A DNA stretch of 42,598 bases from a bacterium 210917-SL.2.15. GTDB lineage: Bacteria > Bacillota > Clostridia > Oscillospirales > Oscillospiraceae. The DNA lies in assembly GCA_020555605.1 (NCBI GenBank), contig JAJCJC010000021.1, positions 1 to 42,598 on the forward strand. Direction: 5' to 3'. Position numbers and translations under genes: made by a program. This document shows, in pieces, positions 32,775 through 40,954 of this stretch. A model generated the notes under the pieces. It saw only the letters and a program-made list of their open reading frames with translations. It did not search any database and was not told the DNA's origin. The number at the start of each line of letters is the position of its first letter. The stretch's first letter is position 1.

Positions 32775-32791
32775 GGATCAAAAGGACAGAT

Positions 32792-33547
32792 TCAGTTGCC
32801 GGAACAGCCATGCTTGTCTGCGCTGCAGGAATGCTGCGCACAGGTGTGGTCGTGGTGGCTGCAGTTGGATTGGGCGTCGGCACGCAGCGTGCCGTTTAAC
32901 AGGGCCTGCACGGCCTCGTCGGCGCTGCCGGAAACGCCGGCATACAGGCGGATGCCAGCGTTGCTCAAGGCCATCTGCGCGCCGCCGCCGATGCCGCCGC
33001 AGATCAGCGCGTCCACCTGCTGCGCGACCAGAAGGCCCGCCAGCGCGCCGTGGCCGCTGCCGTCCGTGCCGATTACCTGCGCGGCGGTGACAGCGCCGTT
33101 TTCCACGTCATAAAGCTTGAAATATGCGGTGTGGCCAAAATGCTGGAACACGTTTCCGTTTTCATAGGTAACTGCGATTCTCATGCTGTTTGCTCCTTTC
33201 GTTCTGACGGGCGCTGCGGCAGATTTCCGGCAGGGCGCACCGCAGCAGCGCGCTGTGCCGTCGCACAGGCGGTAATGTCCGCCGGTGATTTGAAGGGGGC
33301 GCCCGTTGACGAGACAGTCTGCCAGTTTAGAGCGTGCGCGTTCGTAGATCTCGGTAACTGTCGTGCGGGAAACGCCCATTTGCCCGGCGCACTGCGCGTG
33401 GGTCCGTTTTTCCAGGTCGATGAGCCGAATGGACTCATATTCGTCCAGCGTGAGCGAAATGGGCGCTCCCGCTGCGGCTCCGCAGGGCGCAAAGCTGTCA
33501 TAAGCCGGCTCATCGCAGATTCGTCTGCACCGGCTGGGTCTTGGCAT
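32792..33547 (-). CDS. DUF134 protein fused to a NifX/NafY-type Fe-Mo-cofactor-binding domain, with an internal start
   Basis: A 251-residue protein. The N-terminal half (about 1-120) is DUF134, a small HTH-like domain with PRPSRCRRIC, LTLDEYESIRLIDLE and SRTTVTEIYERARSKL; several cysteines follow (CDGTARCCGAPC). The C-terminal half (from residue 122) is a dinitrogenase-iron-molybdenum-cofactor-type domain (MRIAVTYENGNVFQHFGHT) ending in a His/Cys-rich tail (NCSHHDHTCAQHSCSADKHG). A strong site, AAAGGAG, precedes an internal ATG at 33184, so a separate 130-residue C-terminal protein is likely also made. ATG 33547 has GAGGTGAGG upstream. The role is probably metal or Fe-S handling. Confidence 0.8.
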   Translation of the reverse strand: MPRPSRCRRICDEPAYDSFAPCGAAAGAPISLTLDEYESIRLIDLEKRTHAQCAGQMGVSRTTVTEIYERARSKLADCLVNGRPLQITGGHYRLCDGTARCCGAPCRKSAAAPVRTKGANSMRIAVTYENGNVFQHFGHTAYFKLYDVENGAVTAAQVIGTDGSGHGALAGLLVAQQVDALICGGIGGGAQMALSNAGIRLYAGVSGSADEAVQALLNGTLRADAQSNCSHHDHTCAQHSCSADKHGCSGN

Positions 33548-33650
33548 GGTCCTCACCTCTGTTTCTGACATATGACGGATATTATTATAGCACCCTTCCT
33601 GAAAAAAGCAAGGGGAAGTTGTCCGCTGGCGGCGAACAGGGCGCTTGACA

Positions 33651-33695
33651 AGAGAACAGGACTGCGGAGACGAAGGCTCTGCAGTCCTGTTCTCT
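33651..33695. terminator. Probable terminator of the DtxR gene
   Basis: A perfect 15-bp stem (33651-33665 with 33681-33695) starts one base after the DtxR stop. It has no strong T-run on the minus strand. Confidence 0.55.
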
Positions 33696-33696
33696 T

Positions 33697-34101
33697 TCAT
33701 GGGGTGCCGTGCGCGCCGGGATCGGAACCGTTCAGGTGATCCTGGGCGTGCTGCTTGATCTTCTCCCAGGTTTCTTCACTCAGATCGTGCTCAATGCGGC
33801 AGGCGTCGGCACGGGCGGTTTCGGCGGACACACCCAAGGCCATCAGAAGATCGCTCAGCACCCGGTGGCGCTCATAGACGCGGGCGGCGATCTTCTGGCC
33901 TTCCGGCGTCAGGGTGAGCAGCCCGTTGGCATCTGTTTCCACGTAGCCGTTTTCCCGCAGCTTTTTCATGGCGATGGAAACGCTGGGCTTGGAAAAGTTC
34001 AGCATATTGGCCACGTCAATGGAACGGACATGGCCGTTTTTTTCCTGCAGCATCAATATGGCTTCCAGATAGTCCTCCGCCGATTCATAAATATGCATCA
34101 T
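33697..34101 (-). CDS. DtxR/MntR-family metal-dependent regulator
   Basis: A 134-residue protein with an N-terminal winged HTH (SIDVANMLNFSKPSVSIAMKKL, about residues 27-48) and a dimerisation/metal domain with ERHRVLSDLL (H79 region) and RADACRIEHDLSEETWEKI (cysteine, glutamate and histidine ligands). It lacks the C-terminal SH3 domain, as MntR does. It should repress metal uptake or related genes in response to manganese or iron. ATG 34101 has AGAGGG eight bases upstream. No transporter gene is beside it. It is divergent from plsY. Confidence 0.85.
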   Translation of the reverse strand: MMHIYESAEDYLEAILMLQEKNGHVRSIDVANMLNFSKPSVSIAMKKLRENGYVETDANGLLTLTPEGQKIAARVYERHRVLSDLLMALGVSAETARADACRIEHDLSEETWEKIKQHAQDHLNGSDPGAHGTP

Positions 34102-34185
34102 TCTGTTTCACCCTCTGCCGAATTTGGTCACCTGCATTATTTTTATTAGAATATCACAAAACACAGGTGCGTTTCAAGGGCTTTG

Positions 34186-34214
34186 TTGTGAAAATGGGGA
34201 AAATGTGGTAAACT
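34186..34214 (+). promoter_or_regulatory. Sigma-A promoter of the PlsY gene
   Basis: TTGTGA and TAAACT are separated by 17 bp. The leader is about 160 nt, with a hairpin (GCAGAAG/CTTCTGC, about 34300-34327) and a small GGGG-aag-CCCC-TTTTT stem (34344-34359) just before the ribosome binding site. Confidence 0.55.
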
Positions 34215-34377
34215 ATATCCGGTATCACATAAAGTTTGCCGTTGGATGGCATATTCAGGATCAAAGTTCCTGCTCTGCAGGTGGCGAATGGAAGCGTTTG
34301 ATGCAGAAGTGAGAGGCGCTCTTCTGCCGGAGAATAACATTCAGGGGAAGCCCCTTTTTGCAAAAAGGAGAAACGAT

Positions 34378-34986
34378 ATGGAAAGAATCTATTGCCTTGC
34401 CATTGGCTATGCGTTCGGGCTGGTGCTGTTTGCGGAGATTATTGCCCGGGCACGCCTGGGCAGAAGCGCCCGGGCGATCGGAAGTCACAATCCGGGCACA
34501 GCCAATATCACCCGGCAGATGGGGAAATCATGGGGGCTTCTGGTACTGGCGGGAGACCTTTTGAAAACCGCAGCAGCCTGCTGGCTGTGTGCGACGCTGT
34601 TTCCGCAATTGGGACGGCTGGTTTATCTGTGGGCGGGCCTGGGTGCCACGCTGGGCCATAATTTTCCGGTTTGGACGGGATTTCGCGGTGGAAAAGGTGT
34701 GGCGACCACCTGCGCATTTTTGTTTTTGTTTTCGCCGCTCTGGTGCGGAGCATGCATTGCGCTGGGGGGCGTTGTGGTGCTGGCCACGGGATATTTGCCG
34801 GTGGCTGCCGTAGTGATCACCACGGCAGCGCTGCTGCCGGCCTGGCACTTCGGCGCCCTGGAAGGATTTGCGCTGGTGCTGGCAGCGGATGCGCTGATGT
34901 TCCAGCGTCACCACCGTGGTATTGCACGGGCGTTGCGGGGTGAGGAACGCCGGGCGCTGCGCGGAAAAGCGGCGCGGGAGAAATGA
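34378..34986 (+). CDS. plsY: Glycerol-3-phosphate acyltransferase PlsY-like protein
   Basis: A 202-residue membrane protein with about five hydrophobic segments. The PlsY motifs are GSHNPGTANITR (about residues 36-47), GHNFPVWTGFRGGKGVAT (about 93-110) and HRGIARALRGEE (about 178-189). PlsY uses acyl-phosphate to acylate glycerol-3-phosphate in phospholipid synthesis. The first motif differs somewhat from the usual GSGNIGATN, so it may be a paralogue. ATG 34378 has AAAAAGGAG seven bases upstream; the longer frame from 34246 is leader. Confidence 0.82.
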   Translation: MERIYCLAIGYAFGLVLFAEIIARARLGRSARAIGSHNPGTANITRQMGKSWGLLVLAGDLLKTAAACWLCATLFPQLGRLVYLWAGLGATLGHNFPVWTGFRGGKGVATTCAFLFLFSPLWCGACIALGGVVVLATGYLPVAAVVITTAALLPAWHFGALEGFALVLAADALMFQRHHRGIARALRGEERRALRGKAAREK

Positions 34987-35058
34987 ACGCGTCCCAGGGC
35001 ATCCGGCGCGGCGTGCCGAAAATTCACGATTTGTTTACACTTGTGTGCGCTGGGAAGA

Positions 35059-35087
35059 TTTACATTTACGCAATGCGATGATAAAAT
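35059..35087 (+). promoter_or_regulatory. Sigma-A promoter of the phasin-like/ABC1 operon
   Basis: TTTACA and TAAAAT are separated by 17 bp, about 88 bp upstream of the start codon. Confidence 0.7.
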
Positions 35088-35174
35088 AATAACTACAGGC
35101 ACATGATAGATGTGGCTCATTCACAAGGATAGACCAGAACGATACTGGAACAGAACGAAAAGGAGTTGTATATC

Positions 35175-35543
35175 ATGGCAGAATTCAGTTTTAAGAATAT
35201 CTTTTTGGCAGGCGTCGGCGCCACGGCCTATTCCTTTGAAAAGGCGCAGGAACTGGTGGACGATTTGGTGAAAAAAGGCGAGTTGACCGTGCAGCAGGGG
35301 AAGGTCGTCAACGAAGAACTGAAGCACAATATGTCTGAAAAGCTGCGCGCCGCGGCAGACAGTATTGAAAACGCGGGCAAGAAAGCGGCGGATGCGGCGT
35401 CTGATGCCATCGAGAACGCGGCGGGCAAGGCCGGCGATTTGCTGGAGAAGGTGGCCGATATGACGGCTGAGGAGCGCGCTGCGCTGAAGGAAAAGCTGCA
35501 GGAGCTGGACCAGAAGGACGGCGAAACAAAGGGCGAAGAATAA
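35175..35543 (+). CDS. Phasin-like coiled-coil protein
   Basis: A 122-residue alanine- and glutamate-rich protein. An N-terminal hydrophobic patch (FKNIFLAGVGATAYSFEKAQ) is followed by one long amphipathic helix (about 20-115) with repeated KxAADxxSDAIENAAGK-type heptads. It resembles phasins and apolipoprotein-like lipid-surface proteins, which coat granules or membranes. It starts at ATG 35175, with AGGAG nine bases before it, and ends four bases before the ABC1 kinase gene, so the two are coupled. No polyhydroxyalkanoate genes are seen, so membrane-lipid binding is more likely. Confidence 0.7.
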   Translation: MAEFSFKNIFLAGVGATAYSFEKAQELVDDLVKKGELTVQQGKVVNEELKHNMSEKLRAAADSIENAGKKAADAASDAIENAAGKAGDLLEKVADMTAEERAALKEKLQELDQKDGETKGEE

Positions 35544-35547
35544 GCCG

Positions 35548-37164
35548 ATGGCGGAGCTGCGCAAAAGCGCCGTCGAGGAAGTGCCCGGACGCAGCAAAAA
35601 AAAGAGCAGCCGACTGCATGAGATCGTAGATATTCTGCGGCGCAGTGACATGATCCATGGCGTTACGCCGCAGAAGCTGCGCATCATGCTTGAGGAACTG
35701 GGACCCACGTTTGTAAAGCTGGGACAGATCATGTCCATGCGTTCAGACATGCTTCCGCAGGCGTATTGCGATGAACTGAAGAAGCTCCGCTCCGGCGTGG
35801 CGCCCATGCCCTTTGAAACGGTGGAGGAGATCCTTGCCGCACAGTATGGCTACCCGGCAGGGGATATGTTCGCCTGGATCGACCGTACGCCGCTGGGTTC
35901 GGCATCAGTGGCACAGGTTCATGCGGCGCGGCTCTACAACGGCCAGCCGGTGGTGATCAAGGTGCAACGCCGGGGCATCCATCGGATCACGGAAGAGGAT
36001 ATCGCCATTTTGCGCCGGGCGGCGCGGCTGCTGAAAATCGTGCCCCGGGCCGGGGATGTGATCGATTTCAACGGGTTGCTGGACGAGTTGTGGACCGTGT
36101 CCCAGCAGGAAATGAATTTCTTGCTGGAAGCGGAGCATCTGGAGCGCTTCGGCGCTTTGAACGAAGAGGTGGCCTATGCTTCCTGCCCCAGGGTTTACCG
36201 GGAGTTGAGCACAGCCTCGGTTCTGGTTATGGAGAATATCTCCGGCATCCCTATCGATCATCTGGACGAGCTGCGCGCGGCGGGCTACGGACTGGGAGAG
36301 ATCGGCGAAAAGCTGGCGGAGAACTACATCAAGCAGATCCTGGATGACGGCTTTTTCCATGCCGACCCGCACCAGGGAAACATTGTGATCCGCCGCGGGA
36401 AAATTGTCTGGCTCGATCTCGGCATGGTGGGTGTGCTGTCCAGCCGCGACCGTCAGATTTTTCGGACGGCCATGCTGGCCATTACCCGCCAGGATATTTA
36501 TGAGTTGGAAAACGCCATCATGTCGCTGGGGATCCTGAAAGCCAAGATCAACCACAATGAGCTGTATGAGGACATCCGCATTTTTGTGGATCGTTACGGC
36601 AGCAGTGATTTGCAGGATCTGCACCTGGGCAAAGTGCTGGGCGAGATGATGGACATTGCGGCCAAGCACCAGATCGGCATGCCCAACAGCATCACCATGC
36701 TGATCCGCGGCGTGCTGACCATCGAGGGTGTGCTGGAGGACTGCAGCCCGGAAACCAGCCTGATGGGAATTCTGGCCAATCATTTTTCGGCAGGCGCCTT
36801 TTCTGTGCACAGCGCCGAGCAGGAGCTGCGGCACCTTCTGCGCAAGTTTGCCGGAAGCGCCGAAAAGGTGAGTGATATCCCGCTGAACCTGGCGGACATC
36901 ATTAAGATGACCGTGCGGGGGCAGACCAAGATTAATCTGGAACTGACCGGATCGGAAGAGCCGATCGGCAAGGCGGACCGCATGGTGGACCGGTTGGTGT
37001 TTGGCATCATCGACGGGGCGTTGCTCATCGGTTCGAGTATGCTGTGTACCACGAATATGCACCCCCAGATTCTGGGGATTCCGGCGATTGGGGCGGCAGG
37101 CTTTTTTATCGCCTTTCTCCTGTCCGGCGTATTGCTGCTGGACATCGTCAAAAAACATAAATAG
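35548..37164 (+). CDS. ABC1/UbiB (AarF)-family atypical kinase
   Basis: A 538-residue protein-kinase-like ATPase. Family motifs are KLGQIMSMRSDMLP (about residues 56-69), the Ala-rich loop GSASVAQVHAA (about 117-127), VIKVQRRG with the lysine (about 134-141), HADPHQGNI (about 271-279) and WLDLGMVG (about 289-296). Two hydrophobic segments at the C-terminus anchor it in the membrane. UbiB relatives help extract or transport isoprenoid quinone precursors and other lipids. It follows the phasin-like gene by four bases. A lipid-surface function shared by the two is plausible. Confidence 0.9.
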   Translation: MAELRKSAVEEVPGRSKKKSSRLHEIVDILRRSDMIHGVTPQKLRIMLEELGPTFVKLGQIMSMRSDMLPQAYCDELKKLRSGVAPMPFETVEEILAAQYGYPAGDMFAWIDRTPLGSASVAQVHAARLYNGQPVVIKVQRRGIHRITEEDIAILRRAARLLKIVPRAGDVIDFNGLLDELWTVSQQEMNFLLEAEHLERFGALNEEVAYASCPRVYRELSTASVLVMENISGIPIDHLDELRAAGYGLGEIGEKLAENYIKQILDDGFFHADPHQGNIVIRRGKIVWLDLGMVGVLSSRDRQIFRTAMLAITRQDIYELENAIMSLGILKAKINHNELYEDIRIFVDRYGSSDLQDLHLGKVLGEMMDIAAKHQIGMPNSITMLIRGVLTIEGVLEDCSPETSLMGILANHFSAGAFSVHSAEQELRHLLRKFAGSAEKVSDIPLNLADIIKMTVRGQTKINLELTGSEEPIGKADRMVDRLVFGIIDGALLIGSSMLCTTNMHPQILGIPAIGAAGFFIAFLLSGVLLLDIVKKHK

Positions 37165-37165
37165 A

Positions 37166-37203
37166 GTGCGCCGCCGGGAAAAAGCTGCGGCGCACTTCTT
37201 CTG
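37166..37203 (+). terminator. Terminator of the ABC1 kinase operon
   Basis: GTGCGCCGC (37166-37174) pairs with GCGGCGCAC (37187-37195), followed by TTCTTCTGCT. Confidence 0.75.
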
Positions 37204-37246
37204 CTCTCGGGCAGGGAATGAGAACAGGAAAAAGGAGTACATCAAG

Positions 37247-37897
37247 ATGAAACAGTGGAAGCGTTTTGCATGGCTGCCGGTTCTGGCGCTGGCCGTGGGG
37301 CTGCTGGCCGGCTGCGGGCCAAATGCGGCAGGAAACGGTTCGGATTCCGACGGAGCGTCGGTTTCGGAGGACGGCACGGACGGAGCAAAATTGCTCAGCG
37401 GCAAGCATCATGCGGAAATTGAGGTGCAGGATTATGGCACGATTGTGGTGGAGCTGGATGCTGACGCCGCTCCTGCCACGGTGACCAATTTTGTCAACCT
37501 GGCAAAAGGAGGATTTTATGACGGCCTGACGTTCCACCGCGTGGCGGCAGGGTTTGTGCTGCAGGGCGGCGACCCGAAGGGCAACGGCACCGGCGGCAGC
37601 AGCGAGACCGTTGCCGGCGAGTTTTCGGAAAACGGCTTCGATAATCCGCTGTCCCACACCCGGGGCGCCATTTCCATGGCCCGCTCGCGGGACTATAACA
37701 GCGCTTCGTCCCAGTTTTTCATCGTTCAGCAGGACAGCACCTTTCTCGATGGTCAGTATGCCGCATTCGGCTATGTGACGGAGGGAATGGAAATTGTGGA
37801 CAAAATTTGTGAGGAAACGCCGGTGGCAGATATGCAGACCGGTTATGTGGAACCGGAAAACCAACCGGTAATTACAAAAATTACGGTGACAGATTGA
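37247..37897 (+). CDS. Lipoprotein cyclophilin-type peptidyl-prolyl isomerase
   Basis: A 216-residue exported protein. A lipoprotein signal ending in LLAGC (about residue 24) is followed by a Gly/Ser-rich acidic linker and a cyclophilin domain (about 55-214). Active-site motifs are GLTFHRVAAGFVLQGGDP (about 86-103), SQFFIVQ (about 145) and QYAAFGYVTEGMEIVDKI (about 160-177). It probably helps fold proteins on the outer face of the membrane. ATG 37247 has AAAAGGAG ten bases upstream. Confidence 0.9.
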   Translation: MKQWKRFAWLPVLALAVGLLAGCGPNAAGNGSDSDGASVSEDGTDGAKLLSGKHHAEIEVQDYGTIVVELDADAAPATVTNFVNLAKGGFYDGLTFHRVAAGFVLQGGDPKGNGTGGSSETVAGEFSENGFDNPLSHTRGAISMARSRDYNSASSQFFIVQQDSTFLDGQYAAFGYVTEGMEIVDKICEETPVADMQTGYVEPENQPVITKITVTD

Positions 37898-37973
37898 GCG
37901 AATAGGGACCGGCTGCGTCCATCGCGCAGCCGAAGTGCAAAGGGCGGCTCGCACACAGCGGGCCGCCCATGGT

Positions 37974-38656
37974 TTACTGATGCTGCGCGATGGCGTTGGC
38001 GGCCTTTTGCAGCAGAGCGGCGTTGCCCTGCAGCCGCGGATCGGAAGGAGCCAGGGCCAGTGCGGCTTCCGCTTCTTCCAGAGCGAGGGGGATCTGTCCC
38101 AGCCGGTGGAACGCGATGGCCCGCAGGTCGTGGGGCAGTGCCCCCCAGGCGGCGGCTTCACAGATATAAGTGGCGGGCCGCTCGGTGATTTCCAAAGCGC
38201 AGGCGGTGAAATAAAGCACGCCGGGCCAGTCCTCCCGTTCGTAGAGGGTGGTGGCCAGATCTATATATCCCTCCCGCAGATGGGGCGCTTCGGCGATGGC
38301 CCGCAGAAAATAGCGGCGGGCAGAGTGGAAATCGCCTTTGTGGGCATAGGATTTGGCGATGTAGCGCATGGAGGCGGCGCGCCAGCCGGGATGAAAGACC
38401 TCGTCCAGATCAGTGCAGACGCAGATGTCTGCGTCGTCCGGAACCAGGGCCAGAGAACGGTTTCGGGCTGTGTCGAAACGCCAGGGAAAGATCTCCGCCC
38501 GTTCCACGATTGCGCCGCGCCGACGCAGTTTTTCCACGGTGTCGTCTGAAGAGCCGGTGTCCAGCACAACTACGGCATCGGCTTCCGTCATGGAATCCAT
38601 CCAACAGTCGACAAATTTGCTTTCATTTTACAGATGGCGTAAACAATAATTTTCAT
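37974..38656 (-). pseudogene. Glycosyltransferase family 2 remnant with TPR-like tail
   Basis: The N-terminus starts at ATG 38656 and reads MKIIVYAICK, then the frame shifts by one base in a short A-run (about 38634-38638). The second frame reads NESKFVDCWMDSMTEADAVV, VLDTGSSDDTV and ICVCTDLDEVFHPGWR, the GT2 nucleotide-sugar region. After HPGWR the sequence jumps to AASMRYIAKSYAHKGDF and repeats near LREGYIDLATTLYEREDW, which in full-length relatives come about 100 residues later. There is one frameshift and one in-frame deletion of the catalytic C-terminal half, so it is probably inactive. The single-base shift could also be a sequencing error. Confidence 0.78.
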
Positions 38657-38686
38657 AATGATTTTCTCTGTGACGTGAGATGGAAA

Positions 38687-38717
38687 AGAAAGGGCGGCGT
38701 ATGCCGCCCTTTCTTGT
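38687..38717 (-). terminator. Terminator of the collagen-like gene
   Basis: AAGAAAGGGCGGC pairs with GCCGCCCTTTCTT around 38689-38715. On the minus strand a T-rich tail follows. Confidence 0.75.
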
Positions 38718-38737
38718 TTCGGGTGCAGGTTTGAGCG

Positions 38738-38872
38738 TTAGGTGCTCAGAAGACCCGCCGTGCGCAGATTGGCCAGCAGCTGATTGAACTGGGTGACTAC
38801 GTCAGTGGTATTGGTGGCGTCCGCGACGGCGGCTGCGGGAGTAACAGGTCCTGCCGGCCCTGTAGAGCCATT
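38738..38872 (-). pseudogene. 3' end of a collagen-like (GXY-repeat) surface protein gene, cut by an integrated element
   Basis: The minus-strand frame ends at a stop at 38738-38740. Read upstream it gives GSTGPAGPVTPAAAVADATN, then TTDVVTQFNQLLANLRTAGLL. This is the C-terminal trimerisation-like domain of BclA/collagen-like spore or surface proteins, after G-X-Y triplets. Further upstream the frame breaks at about 38873 (stop and unrelated AT-rich sequence), where the serine-recombinase element begins. The 5' part is not in the window and may lie beyond the other element end. Confidence 0.75.
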
Positions 38873-38920
38873 TATTTATGCACAACATTAGGTTTTCCTT
38901 TGTGTTGAGTAGGCAAGCCG
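38870..38920. other. Probable element end (att junction)
   Basis: GC-rich collagen-like coding sequence gives way at about 38870 to AT-rich sequence that leads into the recombinase gene. The crossover dinucleotide cannot be fixed without the empty site or the other end. Confidence 0.5.
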
Positions 38921-40603
38921 TTAGATTGCCTTGTTTTCAATCACTCGGATAACGTTGTGGTTATTCTCAATGTAATCAATAATTCGCTGGTACTCGTCGG
39001 CAAAATTGAAGTCAACCGTTATTTCCCCGTTCTCATGCACCCAAACCGCTTTTACGAGTTCAACCATAATCCCGCGGTTAAGGCTCTGAATGTTTCTGTA
39101 TTTCAGAAAGGCGGTTAGATACGGGTCGTCGGTTCCGATACCGTCAGCCATTACCTGCATTTCCTCTTTCAGATAGGAAATGTTCGCTTCAAGCTGCTGT
39201 ATCTGTTCTGCAATCTTGCCTTTCAAGCGGCGGTATTCCTCTTTGGTGATCTCGCCGCTTTTCCAATCAAGGTACAAGCTGTCGGAAGCGTCATTGTACT
39301 GTTTTAGCTGCTTTTCTGCCTGTTTCAAGGAATGGGATAACCTCTTGCTTTCCCGATTGATAACAGGCGCGTTGTTAATCCGTTCAATTTCTTCTGCAAG
39401 CTGATCTACAAGGGCAATTTGCATTTGCAACGCTGCCAATACCGCGTTTTCCAACTTATCTTGCCTGATAGAATGTTTGCTGCAAATCTTCTTATCGGTA
39501 TAGCTGCGGCAAGAGTAGTAGGCAATATTGCGGGCGGTTTTGCGCCGCATGGCCTTTTTGCAATCCGCGCAACGGACAAAGCCGGACATGAGATAAACTT
39601 CTTGTTTGCCGGGGGCTGTCCTTGTGTCGCGCTTATGTAGGGCTTGCGCTTTCTCGAATGTTTCCCTGTCAATGATCGCTTCGTGTGTGTTGGGGACAAC
39701 AAACCATTCTTCTTCGGGGACGTTGATCTGCTTGTGTACCTTGTAGCTGATTACGCGATTACGGCCTTGCACCATTACGCCCGTATAAACTTCATTCTGC
39801 AATATCCTTGCAATCGTGCTGGCAGACCACAAACCATCGTTTTTGTCGGAATTGGGGTTGTTGTACTTAAAGCCCTTTTTCTTCTTATAGGCTTCGGGGT
39901 TCGGCTCCCCCATTTGGTTAAGCCGCTTTGCAATCCCCATTTTACTGTACCCCTCATTGACAAACCAATGATAAATGCTTTTGACAACCTCCGCTGCTTC
40001 TTCATCTACAATCAAGCTGTTTTTGTCGTTGGGGTCTTTCTTGTAGCCGTAAGGGGCAAATGCGCCTATGAACTCGCCGCGCTCCCGTTTCATCTTGAAT
40101 GTTTTGCGGATTTCTTCGGAAGTGGTTGCGGCAAACTGCTCATTGAACATTCCCCTTATAGGTACTTCAAGCCCGCTTGCAGAATGGGGGTTTGCGTAAG
40201 TGTCAATAAACGGTGTGCCTGTGCAAATAAACCTTGCGCCGTTAATGGGTATGAACTCCTCCAAAAACTTCTGCTGGTCGGCAAGGTTGCGGAAACCGCG
40301 TGCAAGGGATTTGATAATCATGCAGTTTACTTCTTTTCGGACAATGCAGCCCTCAAGCCGTTTGAAGTTTGGTCGCGCTGTGTCGGTGCCTGTCAATCCG
40401 TCGTCGGCAAACACGTCTACAATCACATAGGTTCCCGGCTCAAAGTAGCTGTCTACAAAGTCGCGGAGTATCTTTTCTTGGTTGATAACACTCTCGCTTT
40501 CGTCCTCGTTGTCGTCCTCTCTGGATAGTCGAATGTATAGCCCAATTTTCCAAAACGGCTCTGCATAACTGCGTGCCATTTTGTCTTTGCGTATGCGGGG
40601 CAT
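38921..40603 (-). CDS. Large serine recombinase of an integrative conjugative element
   Basis: A 560-residue site-specific recombinase. The N-terminal resolvase domain has the catalytic serine in YIRLSRED (about residue 27) and the arginine-rich ARGFRNLADQ and R/E helix. It then has a recombinase domain with the WSASTIARILQNEVYTG motif, a zinc ribbon (CADC near residue 346, later C...C), and a long coiled coil (about 400-480). TnpX/TndX-type enzymes integrate and excise Tn4451/Tn5397-like elements. ATG 40603 has AAAGGAGG four to five bases upstream. GC content is clearly lower than in the host genes. It is the last gene of the element. Confidence 0.93.
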   Translation of the reverse strand: MPRIRKDKMARSYAEPFWKIGLYIRLSREDDNEDESESVINQEKILRDFVDSYFEPGTYVIVDVFADDGLTGTDTARPNFKRLEGCIVRKEVNCMIIKSLARGFRNLADQQKFLEEFIPINGARFICTGTPFIDTYANPHSASGLEVPIRGMFNEQFAATTSEEIRKTFKMKRERGEFIGAFAPYGYKKDPNDKNSLIVDEEAAEVVKSIYHWFVNEGYSKMGIAKRLNQMGEPNPEAYKKKKGFKYNNPNSDKNDGLWSASTIARILQNEVYTGVMVQGRNRVISYKVHKQINVPEEEWFVVPNTHEAIIDRETFEKAQALHKRDTRTAPGKQEVYLMSGFVRCADCKKAMRRKTARNIAYYSCRSYTDKKICSKHSIRQDKLENAVLAALQMQIALVDQLAEEIERINNAPVINRESKRLSHSLKQAEKQLKQYNDASDSLYLDWKSGEITKEEYRRLKGKIAEQIQQLEANISYLKEEMQVMADGIGTDDPYLTAFLKYRNIQSLNRGIMVELVKAVWVHENGEITVDFNFADEYQRIIDYIENNHNVIRVIENKAI

Positions 40604-40699
40604 TATACCTCCTTTCCCCCTATGATTACGAGTTAATTATACCATTTTCGCCCCGTAATCACAAGGTCTTTACCCGTAGGGTTATGGGAAAGTCGGCGG

Positions 40700-40954
40700 T
40701 TATTTCAGACTTAAAAAGTAGTCGCACAATGATTGCTTTAGCGTTCTATCCTCTGCGACAAATCGTATTCTTACGGGCGTATCGCCGCAAAGAAAACAAT
40801 ACGGATTGACGATCTGCTCCAAGTAGCTTTGCATTTTCTTTACTGCTGGCAAGGAACTGTCAATATGGATATTGCGAATGTCAACCAAAGTGCTGTGGTC
40901 TACCTGTGTAATATCAACGCTTCTCATTTGTTGAAGCTGTAATTTGGTAATCAT
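40700..40954 (-). CDS. DUF6870-like small protein of the element
   Basis: An 84-residue protein (MITKLQLQQMRSVDITQVDH...). It resembles small conserved proteins (DUF6870) encoded beside recombinases in clostridial conjugative elements. A CFLCGD motif is present. The function is unknown. The upstream in-frame extension to 41293 covers a hairpin-rich region and is rejected; ATG 40954 has GGGAGG upstream. Confidence 0.65.
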   Translation of the reverse strand: MITKLQLQQMRSVDITQVDHSTLVDIRNIHIDSSLPAVKKMQSYLEQIVNPYCFLCGDTPVRIRFVAEDRTLKQSLCDYFLSLK

